A DNA stretch of 64,000 bases from Hungatella sp. UBA3048. GTDB lineage: Bacteria; Bacillota; Clostridia; Lachnospirales; Lachnospiraceae. Below the pieces are notes generated by a model. The model was given only the letters and a program-made list of their open reading frames with translations. It did not search any database and was not told the DNA's origin. This document shows, one piece after another, positions 17,804 through 25,643 of this stretch. The stretch is from NCBI GenBank assembly GCA_002367105.1, contig DFCS01000003.1, positions 276,352-340,351 of the forward strand. Direction: 5' to 3'. A program made the translations under genes and the position numbers. The number at the start of each line of letters is the position of its first letter. Within the stretch, counting starts at the first letter, position 1.

Positions 17804-17823
17804 ATATGAATAACTGTTCATAT
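17804..17823. promoter_or_regulatory. CadC-type operator
   Basis: An inverted repeat of ATATGAATA and TGTTCATAT with a two-base centre matches the SmtB/ArsR operator layout. It is placed just downstream of the -10 and upstream of the cadC ribosome binding site, where a repressor would block transcription. Confidence 0.75.
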
Positions 17824-17827
17824 GTTT

Positions 17828-17855
17828 ATATTATCACTTTTTCAAAAAATGTCAA
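17828..17855 (-). promoter_or_regulatory. Promoter of the metal-resistance operon
   Basis: On the minus strand TTGACA (17850-17855), 16 bases, then TAATAT (17828-17833). The operator follows immediately. Confidence 0.75.
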
Positions 17856-17873
17856 GAGTTTTTTCTTCCTCAC

Positions 17874-17902
17874 TTGACAGCCATTATCGGGGGTGGTAGA
17901 CT
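17874..17902 (+). promoter_or_regulatory. Promoter of the ABC-2 exporter operon
   Basis: TTGACA (17874-17879) is separated by 17 bases from TAGACT (17897-17902). It is back to back with the cad promoter. The first gene begins 250 bases further on, so the transcript has a long leader. Confidence 0.65.
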
Positions 17903-17904
17903 AA

Positions 17905-18155
17905 AGGTCCTTTTCCAATCTAATTTCACATCTGACATTCAGGAAAAGAGAATATTGATACCACGGTAGAGTCCCCGGAAAAAGTAAATCACGGATTCCG
18001 GAGAGCAGCGTTTCCATTGGTTACCCCAATGGCGCTCACCGCTTGGAAAGATATTAGGATCCTCTGACTGGTCATGACAAGCTTCTTTTTTAACAAAGAG
18101 CTGCCCGCTGCCGGAACGAACGGATTCACAAATATTACTACCAGGAGGAACTTAT
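17905..18155 (+). ncRNA. Structured leader RNA of unknown class, riboswitch-like
   Basis: A 250-base untranslated leader before the ABC-2 exporter operon. Visible pairings are: CTTTTCC with GGAAAAG; AATAT (about 17951) with ATATT (18051), closing a domain; CCGGAA (17975-17980) with TTCCGG (17996-18001); and a perfect CCATTGG-TTACC-CCAATGG hairpin (18014-18032) nested inside AGCG/CGCT. The TTACC loop could pair with GGTA at about 17965 as a pseudoknot. GCTTG (18041-18045) can pair with CAAGC (18078-18082) just before a T-run (18083-18091), a possible terminator sharing the region of the closing stem. I could not match it to any riboswitch, T-box or small RNA consensus I know. Confidence 0.5.
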
Positions 18156-18956
18156 ATGATTCAAGTGGAACACATGAACAAGGCCTTTAGGGTCGCAAGA
18201 AGAAGTGCCGGCTTTTCAGAAGCAGTGAAGGCCCTTTTTCACAGAGAGATGGAACTCATCCACGCTCTAAACGATATTTCCTTTACCATAGGAGACGGAG
18301 AAATGGTAGGCTATATCGGACCGAATGGAGCAGGTAAAAGTTCCACCATCAAAATTCTCAGCGGAATACTGACACCGGATAACGGCAGCTGCAAGATCAA
18401 TGGCCGCATCCCATGGAAGGAACGCAAGGAACATGTAAAGGACATTGGCGTTGTCTTCGGCCAGCGCACCCAGCTTTGGTGGGATGTCCCCATTCTTGAT
18501 TCCTTTGAACTGCTCCGCGACATCTACGAAATCCCTGCACACAAGTACCAGGAAACCCTTGACGAGCTGACCGGGCTTTTATCCTTAGGCGAGCTTTTGC
18601 GCACTCCGGCCAGACAACTGTCATTGGGCCAGCGGATGCGATGTGAAATCGCAGCCTCCCTCCTTCACAGGCCTAAAATTCTGTTTCTGGATGAGCCCAC
18701 CATTGGTCTGGATGCAGTTTCCAAGCTTGCGGTCCGGGACTTCATCCGAAAGCAGAACAAGGAACACAAGACCACAGTCCTTCTTACAACCCATGATATG
18801 CAGGATATCGATGCTCTGGCAGACAGGGTCCTCTTAATTGGAAGAGGACGGCTGCTTTTGGACGGTACCCTTTCTGATTTAAAGTCCCACCGTCCTACAG
18901 AAGAAGCCACACTGGATGAGATCATCGCCGCCCTTTACCGGGATTACCGGATATAG
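18156..18956 (+). CDS. ABC-2 type exporter, ATP-binding protein
   Basis: 266 residues. Walker A GPNGAGKSS (about 52-60), signature LSLGQRMRCE, Walker B ILFLDEPTIGLD, then the H-loop TTHDM. The N-terminal segment with GFSEAVKALF before the core is seen in the subgroup paired with DUF990-type permeases. GGAGGAAC precedes the ATG. It energises the two following permeases. The substrate is unknown; relatives are annotated as antibiotic, daunorubicin-like or viologen exporters. Confidence 0.92.
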   Translation: MIQVEHMNKAFRVARRSAGFSEAVKALFHREMELIHALNDISFTIGDGEMVGYIGPNGAGKSSTIKILSGILTPDNGSCKINGRIPWKERKEHVKDIGVVFGQRTQLWWDVPILDSFELLRDIYEIPAHKYQETLDELTGLLSLGELLRTPARQLSLGQRMRCEIAASLLHRPKILFLDEPTIGLDAVSKLAVRDFIRKQNKEHKTTVLLTTHDMQDIDALADRVLLIGRGRLLLDGTLSDLKSHRPTEEATLDEIIAALYRDYRI

Positions 18957-18968
18957 GAGGAAGAAAGC

Positions 18969-19772
18969 ATGAAAAAATACTGGTCCTTTTTCCGCATCCG
19001 TTTTATCCACGGGCTTCAATACCGGGCAGCAGCCCTTTCCGGCATGGTTACCCAGTTCGTATGGGGAACTATGGAGATTCTTTTATTCCGGGCCTTCTAT
19101 GAGGCTGCTCCGGAAAGCTTTCCCATGGAATTCCAGGCTCTTTCCACCTACATATGGCTTCAGCAGGCCTTTCTGGCCCTTTACATGACCTGGTTCTGGG
19201 AGTCTGAGCTTTTTAATTCCATTACCACCGGAAACGTAGCCTACGAATTATGCCGTCCGATCCGTCTTTACCATATGTGGTTTGTCAGGGGTCTGGCTGT
19301 CCGCCTTTCCAAAGCAGTCCTGCGGTGCATGCCCATCCTGCTGTTTGCCTGGCTCCTGCCGGCTCCTTACGGACTCACACTGCCCGGAAGCCTCCATACA
19401 TGGTTTTTTACCCTTTTGTCTATGACCCTGGGGCTTCTTTTTGTAGTCGCCTTTGGCATGGTGGTATATATGTCCGTTTTTTACACCATTTCCTCCCAGG
19501 GAATCAAACTGATTGTCACCTCCCTTTCCGAGTTTTTAAGCGGTGCGGTCATCCCTCTTCCATTCCTGCCGGACGGGATCAGGGAATTTGTGAACTTTTT
19601 GCCTTTTGCATCGGCCCAGAATGTCCCTTTCCGGATTTTCGGCGGCGACTTAAAGGGACATGATATGTATATCAGTCTTTTAGGACAGGTATGCTGGCTG
19701 ACGGTGTTCCTGGTTATCGGACAGGTCATGGAGCGCAATGCCTTAAAGCGTGTTGTGATCCAGGGGGGTTGA
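18969..19772 (+). CDS. ABC-2 type exporter, permease subunit 1
   Basis: 267 residues with six predicted membrane segments and no signal peptide. The sequence style (N-terminal basic patch, long loops rich in Trp and Phe, VFYTISSQGIKLIV near 175) fits the ABC2_membrane_6 / DUF990 family. It starts 12 bases after the ATPase gene with AGGAGG. It probably forms a heterodimer with the product of the next gene. Confidence 0.85.
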   Translation: MKKYWSFFRIRFIHGLQYRAAALSGMVTQFVWGTMEILLFRAFYEAAPESFPMEFQALSTYIWLQQAFLALYMTWFWESELFNSITTGNVAYELCRPIRLYHMWFVRGLAVRLSKAVLRCMPILLFAWLLPAPYGLTLPGSLHTWFFTLLSMTLGLLFVVAFGMVVYMSVFYTISSQGIKLIVTSLSEFLSGAVIPLPFLPDGIREFVNFLPFASAQNVPFRIFGGDLKGHDMYISLLGQVCWLTVFLVIGQVMERNALKRVVIQGG

Positions 19773-19783
19773 AAGGAGGAAAC

Positions 19784-20569
19784 ATGAATTCAATACAGTT
19801 ATACAAAAAATATCTTATCATACACTTAAAGAGCATGATGCAGCATAAGGTTTCTTTCCTTTTAACCACCATCGGTCAGTTTTTAATATCCTTTAACATA
19901 TTTCTTGGAGTCCGCTTTATGATGGACCGGTTTAAAGAAGTAAAGGGGTTTTCTTACGGAGAGGTCCTGCTCTGTTTTTCCATTACGCTTATGGCCTTTA
20001 CCATCGCTGAGACCATCTTTAGAAGCCTTGACACGTTTGAAACCATCATCGGAAACGGAGAATTTGACCGCATCCTCCTTAAGCCGAGGGGCAGCCTGTT
20101 TCTTGTCCTGTGCAGTAAGATAGAGCTGACCAGAATCGGCCGGCTTTTGCAGGCTGTCGTTATGCTTGTCTACGGCCTTTATTCCAGTTCTATCATCTGG
20201 ACCCCTGTCCGCGTTATGACCGTTGTCCTTATGATCATAGGCGGGGTGGCGGTGTTCGCAGCCATTTATCTGATTTTTGCCTCCATATGTTTTTTTACCC
20301 TGGAGGGACTGGAATTTATGAACATATTTACGGACGGAGCCAGAGAATACGGGAAATATCCCATCGGTATCTATGGAAAAACCCTTTTGACCATCTGTAC
20401 TTACCTGGTACCCTTTGCCCTGTTTCAGTATTATCCCTTTTTATATCTCACAGGAAAGACCTCTGAATCATGGTACAGCTTCCTCCCTCTGGCCGCCTGT
20501 CTCTTTTTGGTACCGGCCGGCCTTTTATGGAATTTTGGACTGTCCCGTTACCAATCGACCGGTTCTTAA
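19784..20569 (+). CDS. ABC-2 type exporter, permease subunit 2
   Basis: 261 residues from the ATG at 19784, preceded by AAAGGAGG; the longer open frame runs back into the previous gene. About six membrane segments. The mid-protein ETIIGNGEFDRILLKPRG loop is typical of DUF990 permeases. It is the third and last gene of the exporter operon and is closed by a strong terminator. Confidence 0.85.
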   Translation: MNSIQLYKKYLIIHLKSMMQHKVSFLLTTIGQFLISFNIFLGVRFMMDRFKEVKGFSYGEVLLCFSITLMAFTIAETIFRSLDTFETIIGNGEFDRILLKPRGSLFLVLCSKIELTRIGRLLQAVVMLVYGLYSSSIIWTPVRVMTVVLMIIGGVAVFAAIYLIFASICFFTLEGLEFMNIFTDGAREYGKYPIGIYGKTLLTICTYLVPFALFQYYPFLYLTGKTSESWYSFLPLAACLFLVPAGLLWNFGLSRYQSTGS

Positions 20570-20577
20570 GCCTTAAT

Positions 20578-20636
20578 AAAAAGGCCGGGGAGCAGGCGGA
20601 ATCTTAAGATTCCGTTTGCTCCCCGGCCTTTCTTTA
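20578..20636. terminator. Bidirectional terminator after the ABC-2 operon
   Basis: AAAGGCCGGGGAGCA pairs with TGCTCCCCGGCCTTT, enclosing a second small palindrome (GGAATCTTAAGATTCC). T-rich ends flank it on both strands. It separates the convergent exporter and NifX-like genes. Confidence 0.88.
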
Positions 20637-20640
20637 TGGT

Positions 20641-20991
20641 TTAGTGCCCATCTTTTCCATGATGGCTGCAGCACGCATCCAGGTTATAAACCAGGCTGCC
20701 GTCCAACAAGGCTTCCACCGCAGGATCAGCTGCACCGGTTACTCCGGGATACAACCGGATCCCAGCTTTGTCTAAAGAGGTTCTTGCACCCTCTCCGATT
20801 CCTCCGCAGATTACGGCATCAGCGCCAAGCCCTTTTAAGAAGTCCGCCAATGCACCATGTCCGTTTCCTTCTGTATCAACCACTTCTGTGGATGCTATTT
20901 TTTTCTCTTCTATCTGGTAAACCTTAAACTGCTTCGTTTTTCCAAAATGCTGGAATATTTCTCCGTTGTCATAAGTTACAGCAATCTTCAT
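20641..20991 (-). CDS. NifX/NifB-family (dinitrogenase Fe-Mo cofactor domain) protein
   Basis: 116 residues from the ATG at 20991 after GGAGGTC; an earlier ATG overlaps that site. One Nif-type RNase H-like domain: KIAVTYDNGEIFQHFG, ADAVICGGIGEGA, and a C-terminal ACCSHH-x-K-x-G-H that could bind metal. Stand-alone members are common in anaerobes that do not fix nitrogen and are usually linked to iron-sulfur or molybdenum chemistry. No nif gene is near. It is 17 bases downstream of the MATE gene and probably cotranscribed. Confidence 0.85.
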   Translation of the reverse strand: MKIAVTYDNGEIFQHFGKTKQFKVYQIEEKKIASTEVVDTEGNGHGALADFLKGLGADAVICGGIGEGARTSLDKAGIRLYPGVTGAADPAVEALLDGSLVYNLDACCSHHGKDGH

Positions 20992-21008
20992 AAATATGAC
21001 CTCCATTC

Positions 21009-22379
21009 TTAAGTTCCTTTGTTTACCGTCCCACTTTTTTTAATGACCCGGTCGAATACAAAAAAAGTCACGGTCAGCGACACGGCTACGCTGATAAAAT
21101 CTGAAACAGGCTCCGTATAAAATATCTTATCGATTCCAAACCAGATCGGGATCAGGGCAGCACCGCCTAAAAATATCACCTTCCGGAACATGGAAAGGGA
21201 AATTGCAATTTTAGCGGCTCCCATCCCCACAAATCCGTCTACAACTGCATACTGCAGGGCCAGAGGTATGATGCCCATGGTATAAATCTTAATTGCCCAT
21301 ACCGTCAGTTCCACGTAAGCCTCATTTTTCGTAAAGATGAGGACAAAATACTTAGGAACCGTATGAGCAAGGATAAACATGATCGTAGTAAAGCCAAGGG
21401 CCAGACATGAAATATGACGGCTTGCCTTTTTAATCCGGTCAGGCCTTCCTGCTCCGTAATTATAGCCTAAGATGGTCTGGGTTCCGCCGGTAATTCCTCC
21501 AAGCGGCATGGTAACCATTAACATAAAGCTCTGCACTATGGTCATGCAGGTAAGGAGCATGTCACCCTGACCCGCTCCGCCATAACGCTGGATCATCATA
21601 TTTAATGATATGATCAAAATATTATCAAATGCGATAATAAGAAAGGGGCTTAGGCCCAGCACCAGAACACGCTTCATAACCTGCCAGTCGTAATTGCCAA
21701 AGGTGATCCGGATAGGCGGCTTGTTTCCAAACAGAAACCGGAGTACATAGATGCAGGAAGCCATCTGAGACAAAACTGTGGCGATTGCAGCTCCCTTTAC
21801 TTCCAGACCAAACACAAACATAAAAACCGGGTCCAGAATGATATTGCATACGGCCCCTAAAAGTACCGACTTCATACCGACCTTTGCAAAGCCCTGGCAA
21901 ATGATGAACTGGTTCATCCCCAACGACAAAAGGGCAAAAATAGTGCCAAGCAAGTATATGCTAATGAAATCATTTGCATAGGAAAAGGTGGCCTCACTGG
22001 CCCCAAACCACATCAAAAGCTTTCCTTTTCCCATAAAAGAAAGAACGGTGATCACCACCGATAAAATCATTAAAAGTAAAAAACAGTTTGCAAGAACCTG
22101 ACTGGCTGCCCGATGGTTCTTCTCTCCCATTCGGATACTCATTAAGGGGGAACCGCCTACTCCTACTAAAAATGCAACAGAAGAAATCATGGTCACAATT
22201 GGACCGCAGACTCCTACTCCTGCCAAAGCTATCTCGCCTATTCCGGCGATGTTTCCTATGTACATTCGGTCTACAATGCTGTAAAAAACACTGACAAACT
22301 GAGCCAGCATGGAGGGAATCGCCAGTCTCCATACCAGTCCTTTTATTTGATCCGTATCTAAATTATTATCTGTTTTCAC
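21009..22379 (-). CDS. MATE-family multidrug efflux transporter
   Basis: 456 residues and about twelve membrane segments in two similar halves. The start TDQIKGLVWRLAIPSMLAQF and VDRMYIGNIAGIGEIALAG are typical MATE amino-terminal features. MATE proteins exchange drugs or cationic compounds for Na+ or H+. Two genes with close spacing flank it (GH25 muramidase upstream by 21 bases, NifX-like downstream by 17), so a common transcript is likely. The substrate cannot be inferred. Confidence 0.92.
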   Translation of the reverse strand: MKTDNNLDTDQIKGLVWRLAIPSMLAQFVSVFYSIVDRMYIGNIAGIGEIALAGVGVCGPIVTMISSVAFLVGVGGSPLMSIRMGEKNHRAASQVLANCFLLLMILSVVITVLSFMGKGKLLMWFGASEATFSYANDFISIYLLGTIFALLSLGMNQFIICQGFAKVGMKSVLLGAVCNIILDPVFMFVFGLEVKGAAIATVLSQMASCIYVLRFLFGNKPPIRITFGNYDWQVMKRVLVLGLSPFLIIAFDNILIISLNMMIQRYGGAGQGDMLLTCMTIVQSFMLMVTMPLGGITGGTQTILGYNYGAGRPDRIKKASRHISCLALGFTTIMFILAHTVPKYFVLIFTKNEAYVELTVWAIKIYTMGIIPLALQYAVVDGFVGMGAAKIAISLSMFRKVIFLGGAALIPIWFGIDKIFYTEPVSDFISVAVSLTVTFFVFDRVIKKSGTVNKGT

Positions 22380-22400
22380 GTCAAAACTCCATTAATCCGG

Positions 22401-23351
22401 TCACTGAACCATAGCTCCGTCAGAGCCAAAGGTATAGGTAACTCCGTCTATATTCATAGTCGTATCATGAATCATGATACCATTGGAATCAAGATAATAC
22501 CAGGTGCCTCCCACCTGGATCCAACCAGTCTGCTTTATATAATCTTTAGTATAATACTGGTTTCCGTCAATATTTTTCCAGCCTTCCGAAGGAATCAGAG
22601 CACTATAGTCCGCAAAGGAAAATTCAATGGTCACATCACCGTCAATTCCTTCCACCCTTCCCTGGTCCGTACACTGCCAAATGGTACGGTTCTTGTAATT
22701 GTTGACGGAACCGTATCTGGCATACCAGACATCATATGGGATCTGGTTTATATCAATGTAATTGGTCAGCCATTTGTTATTGGCATAAACAACCGGCCGG
22801 TATCCTGCGTCTGAAATGGTCTTGCAGAATGCATTGATATTATCCGTAATCTGCTGCTTTGATAAATGATTGTCAAGCAGGTACTGGGATTCCACATCGT
22901 ATGCAATCGGATAGGAAATCTGGTAATCCTTTACCATCCGGAGCACATACCTGGCTTCCTCTACCGCAGTCTGGGTATCAAGAGCCTGGGTATAGAAAAA
23001 CACGCCGGTCTTAAGCCCGCCTGAGGCTGCGCCTGTCATATTTATGGTATAATAAGGATCCATGTCATTGAGATAACCGATCCGCACCATGGCAAAGGAA
23101 ATTCCATCCTGAGCCACTTTCTTCCAATCGATTCCGCCGGTTAAGCCATTCTGACGGTTCTGGTACTTTGATACGGTAATTCCTTTTTCCAGCGCGCCTG
23201 CGATGGGAATACCGGAGGCATCCACATATTGTCCGTTTTCCAGTTTCCATGCCTCCGCAGAAAATCCTTCCTTCGGCACAGCCGTGGCTTTTAACGTCAT
23301 CAGTCCGGCAACAAGGCATAAGGCTATTCTTATCTTTGTATTCTTATTCAT
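22401..23351 (-). CDS. Secreted GH25 muramidase with cell-wall-binding repeats
   Basis: 316 residues from the ATG at 23351; the preceding ATG is an alternative. A signal peptide (KIRIALCLVAGLMTLKATA) is followed by a GH25 lysozyme domain (about 55-250) and C-terminal choline/cell-wall-binding repeats (GWKNIDGNQYY, GWIQVGGTWYYLDSNG). GH25 enzymes cut the MurNAc-GlcNAc bond. The central D-x-E pair is present in YDVES, but the usual first aspartate of the GIDVS motif is threonine (GITVSKYQ). Activity may therefore be altered. Confidence 0.88.
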   Translation of the reverse strand: MNKNTKIRIALCLVAGLMTLKATAVPKEGFSAEAWKLENGQYVDASGIPIAGALEKGITVSKYQNRQNGLTGGIDWKKVAQDGISFAMVRIGYLNDMDPYYTINMTGAASGGLKTGVFFYTQALDTQTAVEEARYVLRMVKDYQISYPIAYDVESQYLLDNHLSKQQITDNINAFCKTISDAGYRPVVYANNKWLTNYIDINQIPYDVWYARYGSVNNYKNRTIWQCTDQGRVEGIDGDVTIEFSFADYSALIPSEGWKNIDGNQYYTKDYIKQTGWIQVGGTWYYLDSNGIMIHDTTMNIDGVTYTFGSDGAMVQ

Positions 23352-23406
23352 CATTTCCTCTTTCCTGTTCATGCTTTCCTGGCATTCAGTATACCCACAG
23401 GGTGAT

Positions 23407-24534
23407 TTAATCCGGTCCCCTGCGAAACGCATTTATATCATGGAGCAATGTTTTCACGCTGTTAATAATAGAATCAAAGGCTCCGAATTCATATAGATTT
23501 AAAAACAGCATACCAATGGGCACCGCTAAAATCATACCGGCAATTCCACTGATCTTAAATCCCAAATATAAAAACAGCAGCGTCATGAGGGGGTCAAGCC
23601 CCATGGTGTCCCCTACGATCTTTGGCTGAATGACCTGCCTTAATACCAGAGTCAGAACATAAATGACCACCAGGCCGACACCAAAGGCATACTCACCTGC
23701 AACAAGGCGGACCAATGCCCATGGAATCAGAATGGTTCCGGTTCCTAATATCGGAAGAAAGTCAAGAAGCGCTATGATAACTGCAAGAAGCAGAGCATAT
23801 TTTACTCCCAATATAAGAAATCCTGCCGCCAATACTGCTGCAATAACAAACATAATTTTAAACTGAGCGAGAAAATAACCGCTCACCAAACGCTTTGCAT
23901 CTTTTTTAAGATACTGGTAATACTTTGTCCCTCCCTCCGGTATATACGGGCGAAGCACTTCCATAATCTTATCCCGGTCCACAATAAACAGATAGGATGA
24001 AAAAATCGTAACTATGGTATAAACTAAAGCTGCCGGGATGCTCTTTACCACATTTCCCGCCACCGTCACCGTAGGAGAAGCGATCTTCTGAACCATCACA
24101 TTTAAATATTCACCCATATGGGTAAAGAACTGGTTCACAGAATCTTGAATGTTCTGAGGTAAAAACTGCAGAAGCCTTTCCACCTGCAAAAGAAGCTTCT
24201 GGGTCTCAATCCAGGCAGATTCATAATACTTGGGAATATCTCTTGCAAATCCGGATGCTTCATAAACCAGCTTAGAGATCAGGAAATAAAGCACCGTGAT
24301 AATAAGGGCCAGCACTGCAACTACGATGAGCACAGAACTGTGTTTCCTGACAATCTTCAAATGTTTCTCCAGGAAGCGCACCAGAGGATTTGCAATGACC
24401 GCAATGATCCAGCCAATGACAAAGGGAAGGAAGAAATTTAAAATCCTCGGTCCCCATACACAAATCAAATATACAAATAAAATCGGTATAACAATATTGA
24501 GAATCAGTCTGCAATATTTTCTAACTTTTTCCAT
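23407..24534 (-). CDS. AI-2E family membrane protein, YtvI/PerM-like
   Basis: 375 residues from the ATG at 24534 (a GTG three codons earlier is possible). About seven to eight membrane segments, with a large soluble stretch between residues 95 and 160. The C-terminal signatures LLDFLPILGTGTILIPWA and VIQPKIVGDTMGLDP are those of the AI-2E transporter family. Related Firmicute proteins include the sporulation protein YtvI and small-solute or Na+/H+ exporters. The substrate is unknown. Confidence 0.87.
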   Translation of the reverse strand: MEKVRKYCRLILNIVIPILFVYLICVWGPRILNFFLPFVIGWIIAVIANPLVRFLEKHLKIVRKHSSVLIVVAVLALIITVLYFLISKLVYEASGFARDIPKYYESAWIETQKLLLQVERLLQFLPQNIQDSVNQFFTHMGEYLNVMVQKIASPTVTVAGNVVKSIPAALVYTIVTIFSSYLFIVDRDKIMEVLRPYIPEGGTKYYQYLKKDAKRLVSGYFLAQFKIMFVIAAVLAAGFLILGVKYALLLAVIIALLDFLPILGTGTILIPWALVRLVAGEYAFGVGLVVIYVLTLVLRQVIQPKIVGDTMGLDPLMTLLFLYLGFKISGIAGMILAVPIGMLFLNLYEFGAFDSIINSVKTLLHDINAFRRGPD

Positions 24535-24590
24535 TTTAATCACCCATTATATGATACTACCTAAAAGTCTTCCTGGCAAACGAAAAAAAT

Positions 24591-25643
24591 CTAAAGAAAT
24601 TCTTTTAAAAAAGTGTACAGCGCCTCCATCTCTTCATCTGTTCCTATGGAAATACGCAAATGATTGTCAAGCCTTGGCTGATTAAAATACCTGACATAAA
24701 TATGGTTTTCCCGGAGAGCTTTGTAGATTTCCTCTGCCCTGCGTTCTTTATGAGAAGCAAAGATGAAGTTTGCCATGGAATCCGGGAAAGTAAATCCAAG
24801 TTCCCCAAGCCTTTTCTTAGCCTGTTCCCTTGTATATATGATCTTATCCAGGGTTTCCTTAAAATATTTGTCATCTTCAAGGGCTTTTGCTCCCAAAACC
24901 AGGGAAGGAATATTCATGGTATAGGAATTGTAGGAATACTTCACATCATTTAGCGCACGGATCAGATCCGGATGTCCGAAAGCACAACCGATTCTCATTC
25001 CGGCCATGGAACGGGACTTGCTGAAAGTCTGCACCACCAGAAGATTTTCGTATTTATCAGTCAGCCTTATGGCGCTTTCTCCGCCGAAATCAATGTAGGC
25101 TTCGTCCACAATCACCACCGACTCCTGGTTATGGGCTATGATATCTTCTACTTCGGACAGGGGCATAAGAAGACCGGTTGGCGCGTTGGGATTTGGGAAT
25201 ATGATTCCCCCATTTTCCCTGTAATAATCTTCCTTCCGGATACAAAATTCCTCATCAAGGACAGGTGTTTCATACGGAATCCGGAATAAATCCGCCCAGA
25301 CCTTGTAAAAGGAATAGCTCACATCAGGAAACAGGAGTGGTTTCCCTGAATTAAAAAAAGTCATAAAAGCTACGGCAATCACATCATCAGAACCTACTCC
25401 TGCAAAAATCCGGTCCTCTTCTATCTCATAAGCATTTGAAAGGGCTTTAATAAGAACTGTGGAGGCCGGATCCGGATATTTGCGGAACCAGTCGCAGTCC
25501 ATCCGGGCCAAAGCCTGCTTAACGCCGGGAGACGGCGGATAGGGGTTTTCATTGGTATTTAACTTAATTAACTTCTCTCCTTTTGGCTGTTCCCCAGGCA
25601 CATAAGGGGCAACTCTTCTGATGTTGGCTTCCCATAGCTTCAT
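24591..25643 (-). CDS. hisC: Histidinol-phosphate aminotransferase
   Basis: 350 residues. Fold-type I PLP enzyme converting imidazole acetol phosphate to histidinol phosphate. Family features are KLNTNENPYPPSP, GSDDVIAV, VDEAYIDF and the PLP lysine in QTFSKSRSMAGMRIG. It overlaps the upstream aminotransferase gene by one base (TAATG). No other his gene is adjacent; HisC-like enzymes can also act on aromatic amino acids. Confidence 0.9.
   Translation of the reverse strand: MKLWEANIRRVAPYVPGEQPKGEKLIKLNTNENPYPPSPGVKQALARMDCDWFRKYPDPASTVLIKALSNAYEIEEDRIFAGVGSDDVIAVAFMTFFNSGKPLLFPDVSYSFYKVWADLFRIPYETPVLDEEFCIRKEDYYRENGGIIFPNPNAPTGLLMPLSEVEDIIAHNQESVVIVDEAYIDFGGESAIRLTDKYENLLVVQTFSKSRSMAGMRIGCAFGHPDLIRALNDVKYSYNSYTMNIPSLVLGAKALEDDKYFKETLDKIIYTREQAKKRLGELGFTFPDSMANFIFASHKERRAEEIYKALRENHIYVRYFNQPRLDNHLRISIGTDEEMEALYTFLKEFL

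Noticed and set aside
17888..17905. GGGGGTGGTAGACT, reminiscent of a T-box
   Set aside because: The T-box core needs GGTGGNACCGCG with a specifier stem upstream; this is mostly the spacer and -10 of a promoter and has neither.
21994..22332. Open frame overlapping the MATE gene on the same strand
   Set aside because: A frame-shifted shadow of the MATE coding sequence, with Cys/His/Arg-rich translation typical of such shadows.
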